64,000 bases of DNA from Acidobacteriota bacterium (GTDB lineage Bacteria; Acidobacteriota; Terriglobia; Acidiferrales; UBA7541), in NCBI GenBank assembly GCA_013289855.1, contig JABCZD010000016.1, positions 30,626 to 94,625 on the forward strand, read 5' to 3'. Positions 33,942-43,183 of the stretch are shown here, piece after piece. Made by a program: the position numbers and the translations under genes. How positions within the stretch are numbered: position 1 is the first letter of the stretch; every line of letters begins with the position of its first letter. The notes beneath the pieces were generated by a model. It ran no database searches. It was not told the origin of the DNA and worked only from the letters and a program-made list of their open reading frames with translations.

Positions 33942-34886
33942 ATGCCCATGGAACTGGATGCTTTAGAGAGAAGAATTCCCGGTGAAAAGTCGATTAATTG
34001 GGTCACCACGTCGGTCATGGCCCTGTTCCACGTGGGCGCCATCGCGGCGCTGTTTTTTTTCACCTGGAAAGCGCTCTTCGTTTCGCTGCTGCTGTGGTGG
34101 ATGTCCGGCAGTTGGGGCATCGGCATGGGTTACCACCGTCTGCTGACGCATCGCGGCTACAAGACGCCGAAGTGGGTGGAATATTTTCTAACGCTTTGCG
34201 CCACGCTCGCGCTCGAAGGCGGTCCGATTTTCTGGGTGGCCACGCATCGCATCCATCATCAATTTTCTGACCGCGATGGCGATCCGCATTCGCCGCGCGA
34301 CGGCAAGTGGTGGGCGCATATCGGCTGGCTGCTGGTGGGCAAATCGATGCATCACGATACGTCCACGCTTTCGCGTTACGTTCCGGACCTGGCCAAGGAT
34401 AGATTTCACGTTTGGATCACCAAATTTCATTACATGCCGATCATCGCTGTCGCCGGTCTTCTGTATGGCTTTGGGGCGGCGTTTGGTGGCGGCGTGCATG
34501 GCGGAGTTTCTTGCGTGCTGTGGGGAATTTTCCTGCGCACCACGCTGGGGCTGCACTTCACCTGGCTGGTAAATTCCGCGACGCATGTGTGGGGCTCACG
34601 CCGCTTCGTTACGCGGGATACTTCCACGAATAATTTCGTGGTGGCCATGCTCACGTTTGGTGAAGGCTGGCACAACAATCACCATGCGCATCCAACGTCC
34701 GCGCGGCACGGGCTGCGCTGGTATGAAGTGGACCTGAACTGGTACGGCATCTGGGTGCTCAATAAGCTGCACCTGGCCAAGCAAATTCAACGCGCCAAAT
34801 GGACGGATCGTCGCATGACCGAGGACGTGCTCGTTCCTCCGGCTCCGGCACACGCTTCGCAAAGCGACTTGGGCTTGGCCTCTTAG
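33942..34886 (+). CDS. Acyl-CoA/acyl-lipid delta-9 fatty acid desaturase
   Basis: The 314-residue membrane di-iron enzyme carries the three His boxes: HRLLTH, HRIHHQ (with 'SDRDGDPHSPRDGKWWAHIG' after it) and HNNHH. Hydrophobic pairs lie between them. The family introduces a cis double bond and is used to keep membranes fluid. The frame ends in a TAG that is the first triplet of a palindromic repeat, so the C-terminus may have been set by the repeat insertion. Confidence 0.93.
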   Translation: MPMELDALERRIPGEKSINWVTTSVMALFHVGAIAALFFFTWKALFVSLLLWWMSGSWGIGMGYHRLLTHRGYKTPKWVEYFLTLCATLALEGGPIFWVATHRIHHQFSDRDGDPHSPRDGKWWAHIGWLLVGKSMHHDTSTLSRYVPDLAKDRFHVWITKFHYMPIIAVAGLLYGFGAAFGGGVHGGVSCVLWGIFLRTTLGLHFTWLVNSATHVWGSRRFVTRDTSTNNFVVAMLTFGEGWHNNHHAHPTSARHGLRWYEVDLNWYGIWVLNKLHLAKQIQRAKWTDRRMTEDVLVPPAPAHASQSDLGLAS

Positions 34887-34968
34887 TAGCACAGGCACTC
34901 TTGCCTGTGCGGTTTGGCCGAATGTTTATGCGCAGAAAAGAGCACAGGCAAGAGTGCCTGTGCTACTA
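34884..34968. repeat. Inverted pair of palindromic 27-bp repeats between desaturase and dnaE2
   Basis: A 27-bp unit at 34884-34910 is repeated in exact inverted orientation at 34942-34968, with 31 bp between. Each arm is itself a hairpin (GCACAGGCA, loop CTCT, TGCCTGTGC). The convergent genes end on either side, so it may act as a bidirectional terminator. A third copy is at 57914-57940. Confidence 0.85.
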
Positions 34969-34978
34969 ATCCGCCGGT

Positions 34979-37900
34979 TCAATGAAAGTCGTGTGAGCCC
35001 GTTTCCGCTTGGGTAACCGTCAGCGATTCGATGCGTTCCACTTTTACGGACGTGGTGTTTTCCTGATTCTGCAGCCGGCCTTCGAGCAACAAATACGGGT
35101 GATGCACCACCACGGTGTGATCTTTCTCAAACAGTTGCGGCGTAATGATCGCATTCGCAATTCCCGTTTCGTCTTCCAAACTTAAAAACACAAATCCCTT
35201 CGCCGTTCCCGGGCGCTGCCGAGCGATTACCGCGCCCGCCACGCGTACGCGCATGCCATCGGGCAATTTCGGCAGTTCCACCGCCGAGCGCACTCCCGCG
35301 GCGCGCAAGGCGGCGCGGTGATACGCCAGCGGATGCGGACCCACGGTCATTCCTGTTCCCAGAAAGTCCGCCACCAATCGTTCTTCGGCGGTCATCTGCA
35401 GCAAAGGCGAAGCACCATTGCCCACCGCGACGGTGCCCACGGGCGCAGCCATACTTTCGGCTTCAATTTTTATCGGTGTGTTTTCTTCTAATTTTATTTT
35501 CTGCTGCGGTTTCTCAATTGGTTCCGCAATTGCTTCCGCTACCGCCTCATCCATGCCTTCCAGCAGCGGTCCCGCGGCGCGTGCGGCGCGCTCCACTTGC
35601 CACAAGGCATCGCGGCGATGAAAGCTGCGTTCTGCGGAAATAAAATTCAAGGCTCCCACGGCAGCCAGCGCCGTCAACTCTGATTTTTGTATTCCCGGAA
35701 CCCGCCGCTTTAGCTCTGCGATGGAAGTAAATTGCCGTATCCCGCGCTGCCGGGCAATCTCTTGGCCGGTCTCTGCGCGCAATCCTTTCACATAACGCAA
35801 CCCCAATCGCACGCTGAAACCTTCGGGCAATTTTTCCAGGAGGCATTCCCAGTGCGAGCGCATCACGTCGATGGGTTTGAAGCGTTGGCCGTGCCGGTGC
35901 GCATCCTTCACCAAAGTTGCCGGCGAATAAAATCCCATGGGCTGATTGTTCAGCATCGCCGCGGTAAACGCCGCCAGGTAATGACATTTCAAATACGCGC
36001 TGGCATAGGCGATCAGCGCGAAGCTTGCGGCATGCGATTCCGGGAATCCGTACAGTGCAAATGAAGTGATCGACTGCACGATGCGGTCTTGTGTTTCGCC
36101 ATGAATCCCGTTTTTTGCCATTCCGGCGCGCAGTTTTTCTTCCACTTCCTTCATGCGCTTCACCGAGCGCTTAAATCCGAATGCGCGGCGTAGCTCTTCC
36201 GCTTCGCTTCCGGAAAAGCCTGCCGCAATCATGGCGATACGCAGCAACTGCTCCTGAAACAGCGGGACGCCCAGCGTTCGCGCCAGCACTTTTTCCAGCG
36301 ACGGATGCAAACACTCGGCTTTTTCTTTTCCTTGCCGCCTCCGCAAATACGGGTGCACCATTTTCCCCACGATCGGCCCCGGCCGGATAATCGCCACCTG
36401 CACCACGATGTCGTAAAAGCAGGTTGGATGCAGCCGCGGCAAGCAGGACATTTGCGCGCGGCTTTCGATCTGAAACATCCCCACGGTGTCGGCTTTTTGC
36501 AGCGTTTGGTAAACCATCTCATCGTCGCCCGGCAATTTTCCTAAATCGACTTGTTCTCCATAATCGCGCCGGATCATTTCGATGGAATCTTCCAGCACCG
36601 CCATCATCCCGAGACCCAGCAAATCCACTTTTACGATCTTCATGTCCGCGCAATCTTCTTTGTCCCACTGCACTACCACGCGACCCGGCATCGTGGCAGG
36701 CTCGACGGGCACAATCGAATCAAGCTGCCCCTGGCAAATCACCATGCCGCCGGAGTGCTGGCCGAGGTGGCGCGGCAAGTCCTGTACCGCCTGGCACAGC
36801 TCAAAGAATTTGCGGATGCGCGGCTGTTTTAAATCAAATCCCGCGTCGCGAAATTGCCGTTCCAGCGAATCGTTCGCATCGCGATATTCCCACGCGCCCA
36901 CCAAACTCGAAAGCCGCGCCAGCGTTTCAGTATCGAAAGAAAGCACCTTGCCGATTTCCCGCGCAGCGGACTTGCCGCGATAGGTGATCACGTTGGCAGT
37001 CATCGCCGCGCCCAGCTTTCCATAGCGCTCGTAAACATATTGAATGGCGCGCTCGCGCTGATCGCCGCTGGGCAAATCCAGGTCGATGTCCGGCCAGTCG
37101 TCGCGCTTATCGGAAAGGAATCGCTCGAACAGCAGATCCATTTTTACTGGGTCCACCGCGGTAATTCCCAAGGCATAGCAGACCGCGCTGTTGGCCGCCG
37201 AGCCGCGCCCCTGCACCAGAATATTTTTCTCGCGGCAAAACCGCACGATGTCCCACACGATTAAAAAATATCCCGGCAGATCCAGCTTTTCGATCAGTGC
37301 CAGCTCGCGTTGCAATTGCTGGCGGGCTTTTTCGTCGTCCGCGCCATAACGCCACAGCATCCCTTCGTGCGCGCGTTCGCGCAGAAAACTCATCTGTGTC
37401 TGGCCCTTGGCTACGGGATATTCGGGAAATTTGTAGCCCAGATCGTTCAGTGTAAATTGCAGCCGTGCGGACAGCTCCTGCGTATGCGCAATCGCCTCCG
37501 GTAAATCGCGGAACAACTGCAGCATCTCTTGCGGGGATTTAACGCGATTCTCGCCGTTGCGGCTCAACAACCGCCCTGCATTCGCCAGCACGCGGTGATG
37601 CCGCAAGCAGGTAAACACGTCCAGAATTTGCCGCTGTTCAGGGCGCGCGTGCCGCACGCCATTCGTGGCCAGCAGCGGAAGCTGCAATTTTCGCGCTATC
37701 TCCACCGCCGCGGCATTGCGCGCTTCTTCTTTCCGGCAAAAATGGCGCTGCACTTCCACATAAACATTTCGCCGCCCAAACAGTTCACAAAGCTCCGTAA
37801 CGCGTTTTATCGCCGCACTTATTCCGCCGCTTTCGAGCGCGTGCGCCAGCGCGCCTTCTTCTCCGCCGGTCAAACAAATCAGCCCTTCGCTAAGCTCCGC

Positions 37901-38254
37901 AACTTCCTGCGGGCGAACACTTCCTTTACCTTTCGCTGATCGCAATTTCATTCTGGTGATCAGCCGGCAAAGGTTTTGATACCCTGTGCGCGATTTCACC
38001 AGCAATGCATAGCGCCAGCCGCTCACGCCTTTTTCCGCGTTTGCTTCCTCGGCGGTCACCTCCGCGCCGATGTGCGCTTTCACCCCGGCCTTCACACCGG
38101 CTAGATGAAAACGAGCCGAGCCGTAAACTCCATCGCGATCGAGCAGCGCCATCGAGGGCATCCCATGCTCCGCGCACACCGCAATTAAATCTTCCGGAAT
38201 CGACGCGCCTTCCAGAAAACTAAACGCCGACCGCGCATGCAACTCGCAATACAT
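34979..38254 (-). CDS. dnaE2: Error-prone DNA polymerase DnaE2
   Basis: The 1091-residue C-family polymerase has a PHP domain at the start ('YCELHARSAFSFLEGASIPE'), palm catalytic residues in 'WPDIDLDLPSGDQRERAI', 'LGQHSGGMVICQG' and 'VVQVAIIRPGPIVGKMVHPY'. An OB-fold lies near the C-terminus ('GMRVRVAGAVIARQRPGTAK'). It lacks the beta-clamp tail of DnaE1. It performs translesion synthesis with ImuA and ImuB after DNA damage. It overlaps the imuB stop by one base, so it is the last gene of the cassette. Confidence 0.95.
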   Translation of the reverse strand: MYCELHARSAFSFLEGASIPEDLIAVCAEHGMPSMALLDRDGVYGSARFHLAGVKAGVKAHIGAEVTAEEANAEKGVSGWRYALLVKSRTGYQNLCRLITRMKLRSAKGKGSVRPQEVAELSEGLICLTGGEEGALAHALESGGISAAIKRVTELCELFGRRNVYVEVQRHFCRKEEARNAAAVEIARKLQLPLLATNGVRHARPEQRQILDVFTCLRHHRVLANAGRLLSRNGENRVKSPQEMLQLFRDLPEAIAHTQELSARLQFTLNDLGYKFPEYPVAKGQTQMSFLRERAHEGMLWRYGADDEKARQQLQRELALIEKLDLPGYFLIVWDIVRFCREKNILVQGRGSAANSAVCYALGITAVDPVKMDLLFERFLSDKRDDWPDIDLDLPSGDQRERAIQYVYERYGKLGAAMTANVITYRGKSAAREIGKVLSFDTETLARLSSLVGAWEYRDANDSLERQFRDAGFDLKQPRIRKFFELCQAVQDLPRHLGQHSGGMVICQGQLDSIVPVEPATMPGRVVVQWDKEDCADMKIVKVDLLGLGMMAVLEDSIEMIRRDYGEQVDLGKLPGDDEMVYQTLQKADTVGMFQIESRAQMSCLPRLHPTCFYDIVVQVAIIRPGPIVGKMVHPYLRRRQGKEKAECLHPSLEKVLARTLGVPLFQEQLLRIAMIAAGFSGSEAEELRRAFGFKRSVKRMKEVEEKLRAGMAKNGIHGETQDRIVQSITSFALYGFPESHAASFALIAYASAYLKCHYLAAFTAAMLNNQPMGFYSPATLVKDAHRHGQRFKPIDVMRSHWECLLEKLPEGFSVRLGLRYVKGLRAETGQEIARQRGIRQFTSIAELKRRVPGIQKSELTALAAVGALNFISAERSFHRRDALWQVERAARAAGPLLEGMDEAVAEAIAEPIEKPQQKIKLEENTPIKIEAESMAAPVGTVAVGNGASPLLQMTAEERLVADFLGTGMTVGPHPLAYHRAALRAAGVRSAVELPKLPDGMRVRVAGAVIARQRPGTAKGFVFLSLEDETGIANAIITPQLFEKDHTVVVHHPYLLLEGRLQNQENTTSVKVERIESLTVTQAETGSHDFH

Positions 38255-39969
38255 CAGTCATACATCCCGCGCGCGAACCATCCCTGACGCACCGCATCGA
38301 AATAAATTCGATAACGTCTGAATTCTTCCTCGAACTTTTCTGTTTGTGCGCCGTTTGTTGGCACCCCTTTTTGCTGAAGATGTTTTGCCGTTTGGAATGT
38401 TCCTGCGCAGGGTGACTGAGTTTGCGCCTTGCGGCTTTTGTCCACGAAGCGAACTTCCAGGTCCCATTCGTCTTCGTTCCATTGCTCTTCGCGCCACCAT
38501 TCTCCGGAGGTGCGCCATGGGCCGGAAGCTTTGCACACTTCCGAGCGCCGGCCCTGCACAAACACTTCGGCCGGCCGGCCTTCGCGCGAATTCACGTGGA
38601 TGGGCAGCGGCGGACGAAACACGCGGAAGCTCATCGCCGCGGAATGGTTCGGCAAATGTTTTTCCACAATTTCGGAGCTGCGCTTTTTGGCGGCTTTTTT
38701 TCTGGGTGAGTCCTTTGCTTCTTCCTGCACCGGCAAAAACTTCCCCATGCGAAACTCGCCCGGCCGGTGCGTATCTACCACCTCCGCTGACCCCACATTT
38801 CCTTCACCCACTACGCCCGCGAGTCGCGCCAGCGTCAGCTCCAGCTTCTCCACATCGGGAAAGCTCGGTAAAAAAAGCCCGCGCTGTGTAATCCTCGGTC
38901 TTGATGCTTCCGCCGCCACCAGTACCTTTACGATTGGCGCTCCCGGCGGACTGCCCTGCAAGCGCAGCCGCAGCAATTTCAGCAAAAGCTTGGCGTCGCG
39001 CATGGGCACTGGCAGTTGCATCACCCGCTCATAAATTCCCGGCATATTCTTGGCGCGCACCACCTCCGTGCGCACATCCAGCGCATTCTCAAACGCCGGC
39101 TGCAAATCGAATCGCACGCGCAACAAACTCGCCGCCAGAGCCCGCGCCGTTAATCGCGCGCAAAGCTGATCCAGCAGCCGCCCCAGCACGAATGACAGCG
39201 GCTCCAACTCCTCAACCGCGTCATCCAGTTCCATTTCTTCTTCAAAAACCAGTTCCGTTTCAGCGACCACCAGTGCACGGGAAGCCGCTCCACGCGCCAG
39301 CGTTCGCAGTTGCACGCCTGCCTGCCCCAGCCGCTCAGAAAGCTGCGGCACCGGCAGCCGCGCCAGCGCCGCGCAAGTTTTTATCCCCCAAAGCGCCAGC
39401 GTCTCCGCAATTTCTTCGGGCGGTGAAAGCACGGTGACGGGCAGCTCGCCAATCCGCGATGCTTCTTCGCCCGCCGCGATCAGCGTAATCCCCGCAAATC
39501 CGCGCGCCGCTATTTCCGCCGCAGAAATATTTTCCGCAATCGCCACGTTCACGCGCAGCCCGCATTCCCCCGCACGCGCCACCAATAATTCCGCAATTGT
39601 TTCTTCTGGGCCCAACAGCGAAGACAATCCCGCGATATCCAAAATAACCAGATCCGCCGCAGTCTCCTCCATCCGCGGAGATACCGACCAACCCACATCG
39701 CGCAACGCCGCATGCGCCGCCTTCTCTGCCGCCACCGACCGCGCGCGAATCTCCACTCCCACAAACTGAGCGGCATTCGCCTTGGTCATCCCTAAAAAAA
39801 TCCCTGTGGCCAACGCTCGCGCGTTCGCCGCCACCACGCTAAATAACGGCGGAGCATTCCCATCGATCAACGCAATGGCTCTCTCGCGCAATCCGGGCTC
39901 TGCACGCGACTCCGCACGCACCACGGCCTGCACCATAAATTCCGGAACGTAAATAGCTGCGAATCCCAT
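38254..39969 (-). CDS. imuB: ImuB, Y-family polymerase-like mutasome scaffold
   Basis: The 571-residue protein has the Y-family fold but an altered first catalytic motif ('FAAIYVPEFMVQAVVR', lacking the metal Asp), as in ImuB. 'LGMTKANAAQFVGVEIRAR' and 'LWGIKTCAALARLPVPQLSE' (helix-hairpin-helix) follow. The C-terminal ImuB-like region contains 'KLLLKLLRLRLQGSPPGAPI'. It recruits DnaE2 to the clamp. Length is slightly long because of a Lys/Arg-rich insert near residue 420. Confidence 0.9.
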   Translation of the reverse strand: MGFAAIYVPEFMVQAVVRAESRAEPGLRERAIALIDGNAPPLFSVVAANARALATGIFLGMTKANAAQFVGVEIRARSVAAEKAAHAALRDVGWSVSPRMEETAADLVILDIAGLSSLLGPEETIAELLVARAGECGLRVNVAIAENISAAEIAARGFAGITLIAAGEEASRIGELPVTVLSPPEEIAETLALWGIKTCAALARLPVPQLSERLGQAGVQLRTLARGAASRALVVAETELVFEEEMELDDAVEELEPLSFVLGRLLDQLCARLTARALAASLLRVRFDLQPAFENALDVRTEVVRAKNMPGIYERVMQLPVPMRDAKLLLKLLRLRLQGSPPGAPIVKVLVAAEASRPRITQRGLFLPSFPDVEKLELTLARLAGVVGEGNVGSAEVVDTHRPGEFRMGKFLPVQEEAKDSPRKKAAKKRSSEIVEKHLPNHSAAMSFRVFRPPLPIHVNSREGRPAEVFVQGRRSEVCKASGPWRTSGEWWREEQWNEDEWDLEVRFVDKSRKAQTQSPCAGTFQTAKHLQQKGVPTNGAQTEKFEEEFRRYRIYFDAVRQGWFARGMYD

Positions 39970-40050
39970 ATTGCAATCTGAAAATCGTCTCCGCCGCGCA
40001 AATCAAAAATGTGTCGCACCTACGGCGCTTGTGGTTTTGGGAATGCGTTA

Positions 40051-40122
40051 CCCAGCGCTCACGCGCTGGGCTAAACTGTGCCGTGCCTACGGCGCTCTGT
40101 AGGGCGCAGCATGCTGCGTCCC
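40051..40122. repeat. Two hairpins splitting imuA from imuB
   Basis: CCCAGCGC-TCAC-GCGCTGGG (40051-40070) is followed by GGGCGCAGCATGCTGCGTCCC-type dyad at 40102-40122. They occupy the 208-bp gap inside what is normally a tight operon. They may be REP-type insertions or partial terminators. Confidence 0.65.
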
Positions 40123-40177
40123 TGCTTGCCCAGGCGTACGAACTCAACTGTCTGTCGGATTTCCCGACAATTTAAAT

Positions 40178-41077
40178 TTAATCTCCGCACAAATAATTCC
40201 ATTCTGTTTTAATCGCAAACTCCGCCGCATCCATTCGCTTCCCATCCATTTTCCGCACATCGATCGAAAGCACCCGCCCCGTCATCGAACGGTCGTGCGC
40301 CCGCGCATCTTCTGTCTGCATTCGCGAGCGCACCACCTCCGCCCAGCTCTTCGTGCCCTCTAGCAAGCATCCCGCCGCGTGCACATTTTTCCCCCGCCCC
40401 CCTGGAGATGAGCGCACAGCCAGGATTGGCTGTTCCTCAGAATCAATTGCGTGCGACGCTTCATGCGAAGTCTCGCTCGACGTCTCACGCCAAACGCCCG
40501 CCTGGCCCTCAACGCGCAACACCAGCGACGCGCAAGTCTTCGCGTGCGACTCCTGCCCCAGCAAAAAAAGTATTGTTGCCGTGCCCTCCACCGCACGGCG
40601 AAACCGGAACCACACATTCGGCTGCACCTGACGCACCACGCGCGGCGCCGCATCGCTCAAATCCAGCGCAAGCAATCCAAATCCTCCGCCCTGAATCAGC
40701 AAATCCGTGGCCCGCAACGCCTGCTCGATATTTTTGCAGCGCACCCACAAGAGCTGCCGCAAGTTCACCCCTGCCGCGAGCGCCGCCGCCGGATCAAACG
40801 CATCCCGCCCATCCACCAGCGCGCAAACCTCGCCTTCGCGCGTGCGCGCCGCCAGCGCCGCCAAGAGCAAACTGGTCCGGCCGCTCCCCGCCCCGCCAAA
40901 AACCTCCGTCAAGCACCCGCGCGGCAGCCCTCCCGTCAACTCATCGATCTCCGCAATGCCGGTGGACGCGACCTCCACCACCGAGCGGTCGCGATACTCG
41001 AGAGGCGCCACCACGCGCCCCGCCAGCGCCGTCTCCACCTGCAAACGCAAAGCCGCCACACGACTACTGATGGGCAT
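40178..41077 (-). CDS. imuA: ImuA (RecA/SulA-like) mutasome protein
   Basis: The 299-residue RecA-fold protein has 'DELTGGLPRGCLTEVFGGAG' followed by SGRTSLLLAAL, a Walker A variant with Arg-Thr instead of Lys-Thr. 'EVCALVDGRDAFDP' follows. This is usual for ImuA, which lacks recombinase activity and binds ImuB. A short Pro/Gly/Arg-rich insert (EQPILAVRSSPGGRG, about residues 214-228) is encoded by a copy of the dispersed 22-nt hairpin. Confidence 0.85.
   Translation of the reverse strand: MPISSRVAALRLQVETALAGRVVAPLEYRDRSVVEVASTGIAEIDELTGGLPRGCLTEVFGGAGSGRTSLLLAALAARTREGEVCALVDGRDAFDPAAALAAGVNLRQLLWVRCKNIEQALRATDLLIQGGGFGLLALDLSDAAPRVVRQVQPNVWFRFRRAVEGTATILFLLGQESHAKTCASLVLRVEGQAGVWRETSSETSHEASHAIDSEEQPILAVRSSPGGRGKNVHAAGCLLEGTKSWAEVVRSRMQTEDARAHDRSMTGRVLSIDVRKMDGKRMDAAEFAIKTEWNYLCGD
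40414..40435. repeat. 22-nt covarying hairpin, copy inside imuA
   Basis: GCACAGCCA, loop GGAT, TGGCTGTTC (one mismatch). On the coding strand of imuA the sequence reads through in frame as part of Glu-Gln-Pro-Ile-Leu-Ala-Val-Arg. Arms equal those of the 20458 copy. Confidence 0.65.
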
Positions 41078-41132
41078 TCAGCACATTCCTGGGGCATCCC
41101 GGCGGAAAAGGCGAGGTAGAGGAGGATACAAT

Positions 41133-41147
41133 ATTCGCTTTTTGTTC
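41133..41147 (-). promoter_or_regulatory. LexA-like direct repeat upstream of imuA
   Basis: On the minus strand the sequence is GAAC-N7-GAAT, on the plus strand ATTC-N7-GTTC. It is one mismatch from the alphaproteobacterial GTTC-N7-GTTC LexA site and lies 56 bp before the imuA start. SOS control of imuA-imuB-dnaE2 is the rule in many bacteria. The LexA site of this phylum is not certain to be the same. Confidence 0.4.
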
Positions 41148-41245
41148 GCCTACGAGAAAATAATCTACCCTCGCGCCGTCTTTGTCAAGCGCCCCTATCT
41201 CCCACATTATGTGTGATTAAAATGTGTGTGACGACGAGAGTCGAG

Positions 41246-42484
41246 CTAATGCGTTTTTTCTGGAATGCTGGAGTCCCTGCTCATCCCATTCCGTACCAGT
41301 CTCAAGTTCGTATCGTTAGCAGTCACAACCGGACAATCTCTCCGGTCTCCGATTTGCAATTCATCGACTTGTTTCCACCTGCCAAAAAAAATTAATTTCT
41401 GTCCAACACTAATTCCTGGATCGATTAAATCCATTCGAGAGGAGAGCGGAAATTCCCGTATCTCGTCGACTTTCAAGTCTGAATCCCCTTTAACGTGCTC
41501 AAGTGCCCGAACTTTTGCGGTTACTTTTGAATCTTCCGCGCCACGCATATTCTTCCGAAGTTGAACAATTTCTCCCGTCGTTATGTACAAGCTGTCCCGC
41601 CCTAAAATCTCAATCGTTTGCGGAGAACAATCCACATGTCTCCGCAACGCTTCCACGCGAGGCCGCTCAGCGAGGTACTGCGACCATGCAGCAGGCATGA
41701 GATCTATTTGCGTGAAACAAGAATGCCAACGCGTCAGACAGGAAAGATCGATCGTCATCAATCGATCAGTTTCAGCGCGATCTAGGTATGGCGTGAATTC
41801 AACCCAGCCGAAAACACAGATTTCACAACCTCCTGGAGCACCTATCACGTATTCGGGATGTATCGCTAGCTGCGGATTGATTTCGTAATCGAAGAAACGG
41901 CTAAACCTTGGGACGCTGTCAACTGTCGCGATGAGCGAATATTCGCCCTGCCACACATTTAACGAATCGGCTGTCGCTGGTCCATAAGTTTCAATCACAA
42001 CTGAAAAGTTCTTGCTCCAGACGATTCCATCTTGTACGCCAATAGCCGCGCTGACCCGAGACGGGTGGCCGCCCATCCGGACATATGTGCGAAATAGAAA
42101 CGCCGCCACACTCACAAAAGGCCCTTGATCGTAAGAAAGTTTTAGCCGCCAACGGAGGTAATCATCCAACCGCACGAATAAATTGGCGTGAGAAACAAAA
42201 CCTAACACAGAATCGCTGATCGTGATCTGCAATTTACATGTGCTCTCATCGCAGGGTCCATCAAAGTCGGTTTGTCCATACCACCGCTCGAACTGACTCC
42301 GTACTTCGTACCAGTGCGTCTTGCGCAGTTCGATGGAGCGAATCTCTGTAAGTAGCAGTTCAGCGCGATGCCGGAAGATGCGTTGCTCAATTTGGGTGGA
42401 AATCACAATCAAGATAAACAACGCACAAAGCGATACGAACAATACCTTCAGCCACTTTCGCAACAGGCGTGTCCGAGCCATCAA
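41246..42484 (-). CDS. Hypothetical protein with N-terminal membrane anchor
   Basis: The 412-residue protein has one hydrophobic segment near the start ('VLFVSLCALFILIVISTQIE'). The rest appears periplasmic, with several Cys that could form disulfides ('FDGPCDESTCKLQ', 'PGGCEICVFGW'). The base composition is visibly less GC-rich than flanking genes, which may indicate transfer. No family recognised. Confidence 0.6.
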   Translation of the reverse strand: MMARTRLLRKWLKVLFVSLCALFILIVISTQIEQRIFRHRAELLLTEIRSIELRKTHWYEVRSQFERWYGQTDFDGPCDESTCKLQITISDSVLGFVSHANLFVRLDDYLRWRLKLSYDQGPFVSVAAFLFRTYVRMGGHPSRVSAAIGVQDGIVWSKNFSVVIETYGPATADSLNVWQGEYSLIATVDSVPRFSRFFDYEINPQLAIHPEYVIGAPGGCEICVFGWVEFTPYLDRAETDRLMTIDLSCLTRWHSCFTQIDLMPAAWSQYLAERPRVEALRRHVDCSPQTIEILGRDSLYITTGEIVQLRKNMRGAEDSKVTAKVRALEHVKGDSDLKVDEIREFPLSSRMDLIDPGISVGQKLIFFGRWKQVDELQIGDRRDCPVVTANDTNLRLVRNGMSRDSSIPEKTH

Positions 42485-42745
42485 ATATTAGACACCGAAA
42501 CGAATGCTAAGTGCCTTCTTCACTTCCCGAATTCTCGTCCGGCAAAACAAATGTCGGGTCGGTTGCTCATGCAACCTCGATCCCGCAAGCGCTTGGTATC
42601 CAAGGTCTGGCCGCAGCAAAAGTTCCCACAAATAAACGTGATGGGTCGTGGCAAAGGGCGTCAACTCTTCACCACAAAGTACTTGACAATAGAAAGCCAC
42701 GTATATGTAATAACGTCGAACCGCAGTTTCACCGAGGTCTCTAAA

Positions 42746-43141
42746 ATGGAAATCGTACGCCCCTCTCCGCCGGCAAACTTTGGCGCTGGGCCCGCGACGT
42801 CCTTCCGCGAAAACTTAATCGACGCCCTCCGCTTCTGGGAGCTGCGCCGCATCCTCTATAACGCCATCCTCGCCGCCGTCACCATTTCATGGTTCGCCGC
42901 CACCTGGCCACATTTCCGCCCCGCTTTGCAGCTGCAATACCTTCTTCCGCTCGCGGGCCTCGCGCTCATCGCCAACATCCTCTATTGCGCCGCCTACCTC
43001 GTGGACCTGCCGATGCAACTCAGCGCATGCAACGCCACTTGGAAGCGCTACCGCTGGCTCCTATGGCTCGCAGGAACGCTCTTTGCTTTCGTCCTCACAA
43101 ATTATTGGATTGGCGACGAAATCTATCCCGATTTTCACTGA
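42746..43141 (+). CDS. Hypothetical membrane protein
   Basis: ATG 42746 gives 131 residues with about four hydrophobic spans ('LYNAILAAVTISWFAATW', 'YLLPLAGLALIANILYCAAY', 'WLLWLAGTLFAFVLT'). A longer open frame upstream has a different composition and no motif, so it is not included. Function unknown. Confidence 0.6.
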   Translation: MEIVRPSPPANFGAGPATSFRENLIDALRFWELRRILYNAILAAVTISWFAATWPHFRPALQLQYLLPLAGLALIANILYCAAYLVDLPMQLSACNATWKRYRWLLWLAGTLFAFVLTNYWIGDEIYPDFH

Positions 43142-43183
43142 CATCATCGGGATCGTTCTTGATTTCCTTCGCTGGCTGCGGGC

